From contig NZ_JAKJSC010000001.1 of NCBI RefSeq assembly GCF_029029525.1, positions 2,020,987 to 2,084,986 on the forward strand: 64,000 bases of DNA, in the 5' to 3' direction. The position numbers and the translations under genes were made by a program. Of this stretch, positions 53,631-63,157 are shown piece by piece. Within the stretch, counting starts at the first letter, position 1. Every line of letters starts with the position of its first letter. This stretch comes from Labilibaculum sp. DW002 (GTDB lineage: Bacteria; Bacteroidota; Bacteroidia; Bacteroidales; Marinifilaceae). Below the pieces are notes generated by a model that saw only the letters and a list, made by a program, of their open reading frames with translations, was not told where the DNA came from and ran no database searches.

Positions 53631-55565
53631 ATGGTAATAAATAAAATAAAAAATCTTCCCTTGTACGCATTTATTATTATAAGTATTGTGCTAATTGTAT
53701 ATATGCTTTCCTCAAAAAAAGATCAGTTGTTTACCTATGAAACAGCCTTGGAAATTTCTGGTTCTAATAGAATAGAGCTCCAAAAAGTACTTGATCATTA
53801 TGGTGAAAATGAGCATGATTCGCTTAAATTAGAAGCTGCTAAATTCTTAATAAGGAATATGCCTTTTTACTCTTTCAAAAAAGGGAGTAAGGAGTTTGGT
53901 TTCGCATTTGATTCAATTGCTAAATTCCCAATGACTGTAGAGCGTAAAACCATATTTTCAAGGCTATTGGACTCTATAAATAAACAAACAGTTAAAGTTC
54001 CGAAAAAAGAATTCAAGGATATAGAAGTTATTACTTCAGAATTTCTAATTAAAAATATTGATTTAGCATTCAAAGCATGGTATCGACATCCCCCAGATAA
54101 ACGCTCAAATTTCAATACCTTTTGCAACAATATTTTGCCTTATCGAAACAGTAACGAGCCAATTGAAATGGGAATTGAAACTCGAAAAAAAATAATGGAA
54201 AAATATGATTGGGTATTTGATTCTCTAAATGCAAATGTACCACTGGAATCAATAGTCGATTCGATTGTAAAAAAGTTCCAAGCTAACAACATCCCATCAA
54301 TTCGCACTAAATATCCAGTCACACTAAGCATTAACGAATATGAAAAAAGTAGAATAGGAATATGTCAAGATAATGTGAATTATTTTATTTACTTGTTCCG
54401 TGCCTTGGGCATTCCAAGTTCGGATGAATCAGTTCAACACTGGGGAAATCATCATTCTTCAGGACATTCATGGTTTAGACTTGAATATGGAAAGGACATT
54501 TATTATCAGGATAATGTTCTCGAAAAATATATATACGAAAGTATTCCGAAAGTATTCCGAAGAACATTTGATACAAATATCACAGAGAAAAACAAGATTA
54601 AATTAAACATAGATGTTACTTCTGAATATAAAACCACAGTAGATGTTAGCCTTCCTTGGGTTATAAATAAAACAGATAAGGATGTTATACCTCTTGCATG
54701 TGTGTTTGATGTACATCAACAATGGTTTATGGTTGATGCAGGAGTAATTAAAAATGATTCAATCAAATTTAAAAACCTTGGAACAAATACTTTATATCTG
54801 TCTGCATTTTATAATGAAGGACAAAAATCAGCTGCCAACTATCCTTTTTATATTTCACCCGACCAAAGTATTCGTTTTTACAAACCAGATACAAAACAAT
54901 ATGATTCTGTAATACTACTTCGTAAAGCAGGTTTTATTACGCATAGGTCAAAAACAAAACAACGATGGTTAAAAAATCTAGAAGGAGGGTATTTTCAAAT
55001 TGGCAACACCCCTTTTGCAAAACAGTCCCCTATCGTACACCAAATTATTTCTCAGAAAAGCACCCATGCTCAAATTATTCCTATTAACAATAAAAAACCA
55101 TTTCGGTATGCATGGTTCCATTCTAACAAAAAAAAATCGCATCTTGCACTGATGGAATTTCATGATCCCGATGGCAAAAAAATATCAGGTTCTATAATTG
55201 AATCAAATACAGATAAACTCTACTGGGAGGATGGTGCTTTTGATGATGATCCACTAAGCTTATCTGGTGGCACAAATTATTGCATAGGTATAAAACTAAA
55301 TAAACCGCAAGTCATTGGCTATGTAAAATATCAAGCCAGAAACGATGATAATCATATTAGAATAGGCGATACCTATAATCTTGTTTATTGGGACAACAAA
55401 TGGAAGACTTTGGGTACACAAACGGCAACCGATACATTATTGACATACCGTAATGTTCCAAAAAATGCCGTTCTTTGGTTAAGGAATTTAACTCGAGGCA
55501 AAGAAGAAAACATATTTACAATTGATGAAAAAGAAAAACAACATTGGTTTGGCTTCATTAACTAA
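53631..55565 (+). CDS. Transglutaminase-like membrane-anchored protein
   Basis: The 644-residue protein has an N-terminal membrane helix (about 10-27). A transglutaminase-like core follows with a Cys-His-Asp triad: C245 in GICQDNV, H279 in SGHSWFRL and D294 in YYQDNV. A long C-terminal beta-rich part is also present, possibly two sandwich domains. It is probably periplasmic or surface-exposed, acting as a cross-linking enzyme or a peptidase. It is divergent from the peptide locus, and a link to it is only positional. Confidence 0.8.
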   Translation: MVINKIKNLPLYAFIIISIVLIVYMLSSKKDQLFTYETALEISGSNRIELQKVLDHYGENEHDSLKLEAAKFLIRNMPFYSFKKGSKEFGFAFDSIAKFPMTVERKTIFSRLLDSINKQTVKVPKKEFKDIEVITSEFLIKNIDLAFKAWYRHPPDKRSNFNTFCNNILPYRNSNEPIEMGIETRKKIMEKYDWVFDSLNANVPLESIVDSIVKKFQANNIPSIRTKYPVTLSINEYEKSRIGICQDNVNYFIYLFRALGIPSSDESVQHWGNHHSSGHSWFRLEYGKDIYYQDNVLEKYIYESIPKVFRRTFDTNITEKNKIKLNIDVTSEYKTTVDVSLPWVINKTDKDVIPLACVFDVHQQWFMVDAGVIKNDSIKFKNLGTNTLYLSAFYNEGQKSAANYPFYISPDQSIRFYKPDTKQYDSVILLRKAGFITHRSKTKQRWLKNLEGGYFQIGNTPFAKQSPIVHQIISQKSTHAQIIPINNKKPFRYAWFHSNKKKSHLALMEFHDPDGKKISGSIIESNTDKLYWEDGAFDDDPLSLSGGTNYCIGIKLNKPQVIGYVKYQARNDDNHIRIGDTYNLVYWDNKWKTLGTQTATDTLLTYRNVPKNAVLWLRNLTRGKEENIFTIDEKEKQHWFGFIN

Positions 55566-55643
55566 ATAGAAAAACTATAACCTTCTGGTGTCAGGATACT
55601 ATCTCAACAAGAAATTATTACTCTTCTAATTTAATAAAACCAA

Positions 55644-57233
55644 CTATCTATAATTCTTTTGCCTTAATTTAAGAGCAGAACTAAAAAAATGTCCTAAATC
55701 ACATCCTGTTTCCAAAGATAATTTCTTTCTCATCCTAAACTTTGTTTTACGGATACTATCAGGATTAACATTTTTAATTTCAGCTATTACATCATCGGGT
55801 AATTTTAGCGAGAACATTACAGCGTAACGAGCGTCACTTCTTGTCAATTGGGGATATGCACTTTCAATTTTATTGATACTCTCAGGATAACACTCTTCAA
55901 AATCGTCATGAAATAATGAATTCGTATCCATTCTCTTTTGTAATTCTAATGCATTTTCTTTATAACCTAATAATGACCGTTTCTCTCCTAATCCTACTAA
56001 AAGACTTTGCAAGGCCAATTTTTTCTCTTTTGCTTTTTCAAGTTTTTCTTTATTTTTTAATTTAAATTTTAAACCTATTATTGAAAATGAAAAAAACAAT
56101 ACAACAACAGCACCTAGCAACATAAGTAGTATATTCTTAGTCTGAGATTTCAATCTTGTGTTTTCTTCCTCAAGTGTTATCAAATTGAGTGAAGTCTCCA
56201 TCAGCCTAGCTAGCTGTTTTTCTGCTTTACGATCGTTAGATCTGTGGTTTTCATTTGCTTTAACAAGGTGAGTAAAACCAGATTTATAATCGCCCATCAA
56301 CGTATCTATTCTGCACAAAGCTTTATATGCATAATATTTTGAAAAATCTTGATTATACTCCTCACTCAAAGTCAATGATTTATTTAAACTCAGCCTCGCA
56401 TCTTCATAATCTCCCTGATAAAAATACACCAATCCTTTAAGCTGAAACAGTGAAGGTAATAATGACGTTGAAGGATAATCAGAAATAGCCAAACCTAATG
56501 CCTTATCCAAATAATTATGCGCAACATTCCACTCTCTCAACTTTTTTGAATGCTGTGCAAGTACTTTATACACACTAGCCGCATTAGTATAGAGATCCAA
56601 TTTCTCATACTCATCTGCAATATTTAAAAGTTTACCGGGTGTTTCGTTATTACTTTTTTTAATTAGCAGATTAAGGAATTCAGCATACAAACTATATTCT
56701 TTGACTTCCATGGAATTTAATAATCCCGTTCCCTTTTGCAAGTCATTGCCTTTGGCCTCTCTCAAATAGTTTTTGCACCTTGCTAAACCTAAATAAGCTA
56801 GGCCTTGTTCCCTTTTATTCTTTTTATTAACCAGATCGATTACTTTATAATAATGGATTTTTGACTGTTGCCAATAACCTATCCTCTCCGCTAACCAACC
56901 CAATATCAACTGCGCCTTGCCCTGGTACAGCTCATTTTCATTATTAACAAATGTAATAAGTGCTTTTTCAAGGTAATCTATGGCGTTATCCTGCTCTGCT
57001 TTTTTATAAGCCAAAAGACCAAATAAAAAATTTACCTGCCCATAATATTTTTCAAACTCATCTTTGCCAGTTTTACTGATCAGATCCTCTAGCATCATTT
57101 CACCTTCTGCAGGATGAAAATAAAGCTTATCCTCTATTATTGAAATTTGATTTTCTATTTGATTTTGACAATTCGAATCCTTCCCAATAACCAGAAGTAA
57201 GCAAGTAAACAAAATAGCAAATATATTCTTCAT
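55644..57233 (-). CDS. TPR sensor with membrane helix and C-terminal helix-turn-helix
   Basis: The start is set at ATG 57233 (MKNIFAILFTCLLLV), giving a signal peptide; the longer frame adds 32 unlikely residues. The 529-residue protein has tetratricopeptide repeats (about 30-330), a coiled coil, one membrane helix (about 369-391, ILLMLLGAVVVLFFSFSIIG) and a cytosolic C-terminal HTH (LTRSDARYAVMFSLKLPDDV, VNPDSIRKTKFRMRKKL). It is a one-component membrane transcription regulator type common in Bacteroidota. It may control the peptide locus or the transglutaminase gene (inference). Confidence 0.78.
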   Translation of the reverse strand: MKNIFAILFTCLLLVIGKDSNCQNQIENQISIIEDKLYFHPAEGEMMLEDLISKTGKDEFEKYYGQVNFLFGLLAYKKAEQDNAIDYLEKALITFVNNENELYQGKAQLILGWLAERIGYWQQSKIHYYKVIDLVNKKNKREQGLAYLGLARCKNYLREAKGNDLQKGTGLLNSMEVKEYSLYAEFLNLLIKKSNNETPGKLLNIADEYEKLDLYTNAASVYKVLAQHSKKLREWNVAHNYLDKALGLAISDYPSTSLLPSLFQLKGLVYFYQGDYEDARLSLNKSLTLSEEYNQDFSKYYAYKALCRIDTLMGDYKSGFTHLVKANENHRSNDRKAEKQLARLMETSLNLITLEEENTRLKSQTKNILLMLLGAVVVLFFSFSIIGLKFKLKNKEKLEKAKEKKLALQSLLVGLGEKRSLLGYKENALELQKRMDTNSLFHDDFEECYPESINKIESAYPQLTRSDARYAVMFSLKLPDDVIAEIKNVNPDSIRKTKFRMRKKLSLETGCDLGHFFSSALKLRQKNYR

Positions 57234-57773
57234 CAGTAATTTTATTATTTTATCATTCAAAGATAAGAATGAATTACAATAAAAAATTCTTACTCTGACC
57301 TTTTTATTATAATCAATTTTAAAAATCACCTGCCATTTATATGTTATACATTATTACCTTTTGGACAATAACAATCTGCATAATTATAGATAGCAAGTCA
57401 AATGCTATTAATCAAAGAAATAGCTATCAAGTATAATATACTTAGAAATGAACAAGCATTAATTACAATTGCATTTCTTAAGCAAGAAATAAAATTTACT
57501 TACAGAGATTTATCCGGGCAGCATAAAACATAAACTTCTTCAAACCTTTCTCAACTTTCAAAACATGATAACTTTCTAAGAACGAAAATAAAGAAGCATA
57601 TATTTTCAGTAAAATTCATTCAAGCTCATCAACTCTTCTAAAGAATTTAATTTGAGTCTTTAGCCAATTAAAATAACTTCCTTTATATTAGGCTAGCCTA
57701 ACTGAATCAGATATAAATATTTTAAAAAGTGTCAACCTTCTTAGAACAACTCACTTTTTAGCGTATACTCTTC

Positions 57774-57807
57774 AAAACATACAATAGATGGGAATATTGT
57801 ATGTTTT
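57774..57807. repeat. 13-bp perfect inverted repeat
   Basis: AAAACATACAATA (57774-57786) and TATTGTATGTTTT (57795-57807) flank an 8-base loop. It may be a terminator or an operator. The rest of the gap 57234-57840 shows no gene. Confidence 0.5.
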
Positions 57808-57844
57808 ACTGCATTCATTGTGATGAAACTAATTTGAATTCAAT

Positions 57845-58050
57845 TTTGTATATTCGTATATTTTTTATATAAATTTGAATGGTAACAACAGTTTCATGGC
57901 AATAATTATAAAGTACTAATCTGTACCAAACTTGCACCTTAAGATTGTAAAACGCTAATAATCAGCACCGATTAGTTTTGAAGAAGTGAAGTAATTCAAC
58001 TTCAGATAAAATCAAAATGGCGATCAATATTATTGATCGCCATTTTTTTG
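57845..58050 (+). ncRNA. Candidate small RNA with promoter and terminator
   Basis: A complete Bacteroidota promoter is present: TTTG at 57845-57848, 21-base spacer, TAAATTTG at 57870-57877. A strong terminator hairpin follows at 58014-58046 (AAAATGGCGATCAATA paired with its complement) with seven T. The predicted transcript is about 165 nt (roughly 57884-58050), without a credible reading frame. Internal pairings such as CTAAT/ATTAG and GAAGT/ACTTC add structure. Confidence 0.4.
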
Positions 58051-58055
58051 TGCAT

Positions 58056-58093
58056 TAAAAAAAGGTTCAAAGCTAAAAATTACCATTGAACCC
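58056..58093 (-). terminator. Terminator of the lipoprotein gene at 58121
   Basis: GGTTCAA (58064-58070) pairs with TTGAACC (58086-58092). On the minus strand a run of seven T follows. It lies about 28 bases after the stop at 58121. Confidence 0.65.
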
Positions 58094-58120
58094 TTACAAT
58101 ATCCATTTGTTGACGTTAGT

Positions 58121-58951
58121 TTAATATTCCAGAATAAATGGCTCTATATCTTTTCGTTTTTCGTAGTAGGAAATCAAAGATTTCTTTAACACTTTCTCCT
58201 CTTTTAGAAGTGCATACAACTTTGGTTCGTAAGCCTTTTTAATGGCCTGAAAGTTGGATAAATCTTCATTCTCACTTTTTATTAATTCACTGATATTGGC
58301 TGTGATTTTAAAATGTGCCTTGCTCATTTTAGGATTTTTTATGGCTTCTATACAGAAATCAGAAATTAGTAAGTTTGTTCTATTTTCGAAAGTAAAATCA
58401 AATGGATTCTGTCCGCAGCCAAAGTGAAATGCAAATCCTCTTTTTTCTGAATAAGCTGCAATGTCAAAATATGACATGGAGATGTTGACTAAACTATCAA
58501 TTGACACCTTTACCTTTTTAGTTTCTTCATTATTATAGAAGCTATTTTTAGCTAAATCAAAAATTCCCATTACCGTTTCATCTTTTTTGCAATAAGTAAT
58601 AAACTTCTGCTTTCCCACCTCATAGTCTCTCTCCTTAATTCTTGACAATTCACCAAACTTTACCGTTGTATCACAATTGACTTTATTATAAAAAGCCGAA
58701 ACAATTCTACCCGCATAAGCATTATAAAAATCTGCATTAGGAATGCTATCTGGAACTCGATACTCTATTGCCATATTCTCCTGATTATAATAGGAGTAAT
58801 TAAAATCCAACGCAAATTGATCGGTAGTACTATCGATGCATTTAAAATCTGTCATGACTTCGAAGAATGCAACAAAATCACGATTATCCTTTTTAAAATT
58901 TTGACAACTAACAATACCAAGTAAAGCAATTAAATAAATTAGGTTTTTCAT
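58121..58951 (-). CDS. Lipoprotein of unknown function
   Basis: The 276-residue protein has a lipoprotein signal (IALLGIVSC lipobox near residue 16) and a mixed alpha/beta soluble part. The motif FHFGCGQNPFDF lies near the middle. I do not recognise a family. It is separated by 34 bases from the upstream lipoprotein at 59477, so the two are probably co-transcribed. Confidence 0.65.
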   Translation of the reverse strand: MKNLIYLIALLGIVSCQNFKKDNRDFVAFFEVMTDFKCIDSTTDQFALDFNYSYYNQENMAIEYRVPDSIPNADFYNAYAGRIVSAFYNKVNCDTTVKFGELSRIKERDYEVGKQKFITYCKKDETVMGIFDLAKNSFYNNEETKKVKVSIDSLVNISMSYFDIAAYSEKRGFAFHFGCGQNPFDFTFENRTNLLISDFCIEAIKNPKMSKAHFKITANISELIKSENEDLSNFQAIKKAYEPKLYALLKEEKVLKKSLISYYEKRKDIEPFILEY

Positions 58952-58985
58952 TTTATGATGGTTTTTGTATGTACAGGGAGATTGT

Positions 58986-59477
58986 TTACTTAATGGCAGT
59001 AGGTAGAATATTTTCTCTTTTCAGAATACCATCAAAATCCGTTACGTACAGATAAAAATCTGCAAGGGTGTTTTCGATATTAATATCAATTTTTAATTCA
59101 ACAAATTTTAAATCTTTATTATCGCTTGTAAGTTGGTAGCGCATCGATTTAATCAATCCTTTATCAATAACCTGCACTAGTTTGTATTCAGATACCGTAC
59201 CCAATATCAATGAACCCATTGAATATGATTTTTCGTACATCTCTTCGTTCATCACAATCCTCCCATGCACCATAGGAGTTACATAATCTTTACCTAGTAA
59301 ATAACGTGCTCCTTCACTATGATTTAATGACTTTAGTATATCACCAACAATTAAAGAACCTTTACTTTTAAGTTTTTGATCAACCTCTTTTAAGGGGATT
59401 TTGGTATTTTCCTTTGAGCCACAGGATGTCGCTAAAAGAAGAATAATAACAACAAGAACATTATTCAGATATTTCAT
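58986..59477 (-). CDS. Lipoprotein of unknown function
   Basis: The start at ATG 59477 gives a normal lipoprotein signal (MKYLNNVLVVIILLLATSC); an in-frame ATG at 59492 adds five residues. The 163-residue protein has a soluble domain with strand-like segments (YKLVQVIDKGLIKSMRYQL, DLKFVELKIDINIE). No family is recognised. It is probably in an operon with the next lipoprotein. Confidence 0.6.
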   Translation of the reverse strand: MKYLNNVLVVIILLLATSCGSKENTKIPLKEVDQKLKSKGSLIVGDILKSLNHSEGARYLLGKDYVTPMVHGRIVMNEEMYEKSYSMGSLILGTVSEYKLVQVIDKGLIKSMRYQLTSDNKDLKFVELKIDINIENTLADFYLYVTDFDGILKRENILPTAIK

Positions 59478-59580
59478 ACTTCTAGATTCCATTTTTATAG
59501 ACTGATTTCTTTTACAAACTTTTTATAACGAGTGGCTGTATCGCTTCAAATTAAACTATAACACGTGAAACTACAAAACA

Positions 59581-59628
59581 ATAATGAGCATGTAAAACAA
59601 TCATTTAATTATTTTACATGCTCATTAT
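59581..59628 (-). terminator. Terminator of the gene at 59660
   Basis: ATAATGAGCATGTAAAA (59581-59597) and TTTTACATGCTCATTAT (59612-59628) form a perfect 17-bp stem around a 14-base loop. It lies 32 bases after the stop of the 230-residue protein, with a T-rich stretch beyond on the minus strand. Confidence 0.75.
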
Positions 59629-59659
59629 GGATTAACAAAATAAATGCTAATTAATCTAA

Positions 59660-60352
59660 TTACATCTCTATTGTTAAAGGATCATGACTGCTGTGAATCC
59701 AAAAAGTTTTCACTTTCATTTTTAAATAATTTGCTTCATACTCCACGCACTTCATTGGATCATCCTTTTTGTATAAGTCTTGTCCGATCTCCATAACATC
59801 TTGCATGGTTGCCCACAAATGATTTAAGCAACGAAATACTTCTTCTTTCAGTAAGCCTCGAGAATTTAACAAACGATTAAGCTCAATCTTATCCAACTTT
59901 AACACTTGAAAAAGCGTTAGAATTCGATCGATTATCGTTTGAGTAGTTTCTGCATTTTCACGAGGAATATTACCCTCTAACTGCACTACAAAGTTTGGAA
60001 TAATTGTAAGAATAGAGTTCAGATCTTTCCGCTCAACAATCTCTACAATTTTATCGAACTCTTTAATTCGCGAAACAGGAAAATTATCTTGAACTTCGAG
60101 TATCATCCCATTTAAGGACTCTAATTTTCGATAAATACCAATGCGTAATTTTTGTATTTTAATCCCTTCGGGACCACAACTCACAAATTCTTTTGCACGT
60201 TGAATCTGATCCATCAACTTTGTTTTAAATACTTCATCGAATACTGGATAAGATCTATTAAAATCTGCTATATCTCGTGAATAGCTATCCAATAAAAATT
60301 TTGCCGCTACCGGCATTTCATCAAAATTAAAAGGAAAATCAATTGTTTCCAT
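59660..60352 (-). CDS. Cytosolic helical protein of unknown function
   Basis: The 230-residue protein has no signal peptide or membrane helix and is predicted mostly alpha-helical from its pattern (DQIQRAKEFVSCGPEGIKIQ, IGIYRKLESLNGMIL). No domain is recognised. It is monocistronic, ending in a long perfect hairpin. The 330 bases upstream have no other gene on this strand. Confidence 0.6.
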   Translation of the reverse strand: METIDFPFNFDEMPVAAKFLLDSYSRDIADFNRSYPVFDEVFKTKLMDQIQRAKEFVSCGPEGIKIQKLRIGIYRKLESLNGMILEVQDNFPVSRIKEFDKIVEIVERKDLNSILTIIPNFVVQLEGNIPRENAETTQTIIDRILTLFQVLKLDKIELNRLLNSRGLLKEEVFRCLNHLWATMQDVMEIGQDLYKKDDPMKCVEYEANYLKMKVKTFWIHSSHDPLTIEM

Positions 60353-60680
60353 ACCACCAATTTTGTTAGTTATGCTTCTTTTTAATCGTTTAATATCTGT
60401 TGAAATTCCATCTCACCACTTACGGAACTTTTGCATCAACAAGTTGAAAAGTCAGTAATTTGTTCTCTTTATTAATTTAATTTACGTCTACCGTATCGCC
60501 ATTAGTAAATTACATAATATCACAAAACTTACTGAATTCCGTTTCATAAAATACAAAATATCAATACGATCGAAAAAATATTACAAGTGATCTACAACAT
60601 GTTTTTAATTATCATGATCAAAAGCATTAGGAATTAAGAGAAAAGCTGCACGTTTTTTTTATCATCAATCAATCTTTTAG

Positions 60681-60688
60681 TAGATTTG
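60681..60688 (+). promoter_or_regulatory. -7 box of the MORN-type gene
   Basis: TAGATTTG matches TAnnTTTG and lies 22 bases before ATG 60710. It overlaps the alternative TTG start at 60686, so the downstream ATG is preferred. The gap 60353-60680 shows no gene. Confidence 0.5.
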
Positions 60689-60709
60689 TATAGATCCAAT
60701 AAAAATAAG

Positions 60710-61510
60710 ATGACAAAGAAATTACTATTACTAGTTTTAATCATATTACCACTTTTAAACTTTGCTCAGCAATTAAATCAAAGCGATGCAAACGGTCGAA
60801 AACAAGGATTGTGGGAGAAAAAATACCACAACGGGAAAGTAAAGTACTCTGGTACTTTTAAAGATGGTTATCCTTTTGGAGAAATGAAAAGGTTCCATAC
60901 CAACGGCAAGTTAAAAGCAATAATGTTCTTCTCTCAGGAAGGAAAAAAAGCTAAAGCCAGTCTTTACAATGATTATGCGAAATTAATTGCCGAAGGAAAT
61001 TTCATTGAATCGAAAAAAGATAGCATTTGGAATTATTTCGATAAAAATGGGAATATCCGTGCCACTGAATCATTCAAAGAAGGTGTTAAAAACGGTACAA
61101 ATACCTTTCTATTTAAAAATGGAAACATGGCAGAAAGCATCACTTTTAAAGATGGAAAAAAGCATGGTGTTTGGAAACGCTTCTTTAAAAATGGACAGGT
61201 ATATTTCGAAACTACATACCTAAATGGTCAATTGAATGGTGGCGTTCAATCTAATTTTCCGAATGGTGTTATTGAATTTGGCGGAGAATACAAAAACAAC
61301 AAGCGAGAAGGAACATGGGATTTTTATTCGGTAAAAGGAGATTTGCTCTATACCCTGGAATACAAAAATGGTTTTGCAGCCAATCAAGATGAGCTTGATC
61401 AGCTTCAGCAAAATAAATTATTGGAAATGGAAAAACAGAAAGACAGTTTAGTTGATCCTGAAAAATATGTTGATGATCCGGATTCTTATCTTCGATCACA
61501 ACTTCAATAA
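60710..61510 (+). CDS. Secreted MORN-repeat (YwqK-like) protein
   Basis: The 266-residue protein has a signal peptide (MTKKLLLLVLIILPLLNFAQ) and about seven MORN/YwqK-type repeats of 22-24 residues, for example GLWEKKYHNGKVKYSGTFKD, DGKKHGVWKRFFKNGQVY and NKREGTWDFYSVKGDLLY. Such repeats form beta-hairpin ribbons. The role is unknown, possibly envelope interaction. It is followed 44 bases later by xseA, so it may be co-transcribed with it. Confidence 0.85.
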   Translation: MTKKLLLLVLIILPLLNFAQQLNQSDANGRKQGLWEKKYHNGKVKYSGTFKDGYPFGEMKRFHTNGKLKAIMFFSQEGKKAKASLYNDYAKLIAEGNFIESKKDSIWNYFDKNGNIRATESFKEGVKNGTNTFLFKNGNMAESITFKDGKKHGVWKRFFKNGQVYFETTYLNGQLNGGVQSNFPNGVIEFGGEYKNNKREGTWDFYSVKGDLLYTLEYKNGFAANQDELDQLQQNKLLEMEKQKDSLVDPEKYVDDPDSYLRSQLQ

Positions 61511-61553
61511 TTCTATTTGTTAGCCAACTCACTCCAAATCCAATTCTTATTTC

Positions 61554-62945
61554 ATGAGTCAAAAAGGAATCAGTCTTTTCAACTTAAATCAACAAATTAA
61601 AAACATTTTGTCGGAGTCGTTTTCTTCTGGCATTTGGGTCGTTGCAGAAATTAGTGAATTGCGATACAATCAGAACGGACACTGTTATCTGGAACTGGTT
61701 GAAAAGGATGAGTCGAGCGATCAAATTATCGCAAAAGCGAGAGCAACCATTTGGTCGTACACCTTTCGCATGTTAAAACCGTACTTTGAAACCACTACGG
61801 GTCAAGCTTTTTCAGCAGGAATGAAAGTTTTGGTTAATGTGAGTGTAGAGTTTCAGGAAATCTACGGATACTCTTTAAACATTAAAGATATTGACCCAAC
61901 TTATACTTTAGGCGACATTGCTAGACGAAGAAAGGAAATTATAGCTCGTCTTGAAGAAGAGGGTGTTTTGGAGATGAATAAGGATCTTGACTTTCCTGAA
62001 ATTCCTAAATGTATTGCTGTAATCTCATCGCCCACAGCAGCTGGCTACGAAGATTTTATCAATCAGTTGGAAAATAACTCCTTCGGATATCAATTTCACT
62101 ACAAGCTCTTTCCCGCTATTATGCAAGGAAATAATGCTGAAGAATCGATCATTAATGCACTTGATAAAATTAATGAGCATGAAGATGTATTTGATGTAGC
62201 CGTTATTATTCGTGGTGGTGGATCTCAAGCCGATTTAAACTGCTTTGATAATTATTGGTTGGCTTTTAACATTGCTCAGTTTCCGCTTCCGGTGATATCA
62301 GGAATTGGCCACGAAAGAGATGAAACGATTGTTGACATGGTTTCCCATACCAGAGTAAAAACACCGACGGCAGCAGCTGAATTTCTAATTGATTGCTTTG
62401 ATGAATGTCGTGAACATCAAAATAATTTAAGAGAACAATTTTTGGAAGAGGTGAATGAAATTCTACTATCTTCTTCAGAAAATTTGATGCACCTTACCAA
62501 TAAATTCTCACCACTTGTAAAGCAAATTTTAGAACGTAAATCGAGTCATTTGCAATTGGCAAAACAAAAGTTAAAATCGGCAAGTGCTAATTTAATAATC
62601 GATCAGGAGCATCACCATCAAAGGTTAAATTCTCGTTTTCAATATTCCACAGAACGAAGTATTGGCAGTGAAAAGATTCTTATCGATCAATTAAAAAACA
62701 AATTAAAAACGAAAATAAAAGGACGTTTCGAATCGCAGAATCATCAAATTTCGATGTTCGAACAGTCAATAAAATATCTCAACCCTGAAAACATCTTAAA
62801 AAAAGGCTATACCTTAAGCATGAAAGATGGTAAAATTATTAAAGACATCAACCAACTAACAGAAAAGGATGTTATTGAAACTCGATTTACAAACGGAAGT
62901 GTTAAGAGTCAGATTCAAAAGATCACTAAAAAGAAAATAAAATAA
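61554..62945 (+). CDS. xseA: Exodeoxyribonuclease VII large subunit
   Basis: The 463-residue protein has an N-terminal OB fold (FSSGIWVVAEISELRYNQNGH) and a catalytic domain with VAVIIRGGGSQADLNCFDN, GIGHERDETIVDMVSHTRV and TPTAAAEFLI signatures. A long coiled C-terminal helix region follows. With XseB it degrades single-stranded DNA in both directions. xseB follows 12 bases later. Confidence 0.96.
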   Translation: MSQKGISLFNLNQQIKNILSESFSSGIWVVAEISELRYNQNGHCYLELVEKDESSDQIIAKARATIWSYTFRMLKPYFETTTGQAFSAGMKVLVNVSVEFQEIYGYSLNIKDIDPTYTLGDIARRRKEIIARLEEEGVLEMNKDLDFPEIPKCIAVISSPTAAGYEDFINQLENNSFGYQFHYKLFPAIMQGNNAEESIINALDKINEHEDVFDVAVIIRGGGSQADLNCFDNYWLAFNIAQFPLPVISGIGHERDETIVDMVSHTRVKTPTAAAEFLIDCFDECREHQNNLREQFLEEVNEILLSSSENLMHLTNKFSPLVKQILERKSSHLQLAKQKLKSASANLIIDQEHHHQRLNSRFQYSTERSIGSEKILIDQLKNKLKTKIKGRFESQNHQISMFEQSIKYLNPENILKKGYTLSMKDGKIIKDINQLTEKDVIETRFTNGSVKSQIQKITKKKIK

Positions 62946-62956
62946 ACGATAATATA

Positions 62957-63157
62957 ATGGCTAAAAAGAAAATAAGTTATCGCGATGCAATTAGCGAAAT
63001 AGAAGAAACCATAGCTTCAATTGAAAATGGAGAATTGGATGTGGATGAATTGTCGGAAAAGGTAAAACGTGTTTCGGAACTTTTGGTCGTTTGCAAAGAC
63101 AAGCTTCACAATACTGAAAAAGAAGTTGAGAAAATTTTAAATGAGATGGATGAATAA
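62957..63157 (+). CDS. xseB: Exodeoxyribonuclease VII small subunit
   Basis: The 66-residue protein is the helical-hairpin XseB type (SYRDAISEIEETIASIENGE, VDELSEKVKRVSELL). It is directly after xseA. It overlaps the next gene's start by 8 bases. Confidence 0.93.
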   Translation: MAKKKISYRDAISEIEETIASIENGELDVDELSEKVKRVSELLVVCKDKLHNTEKEVEKILNEMDE

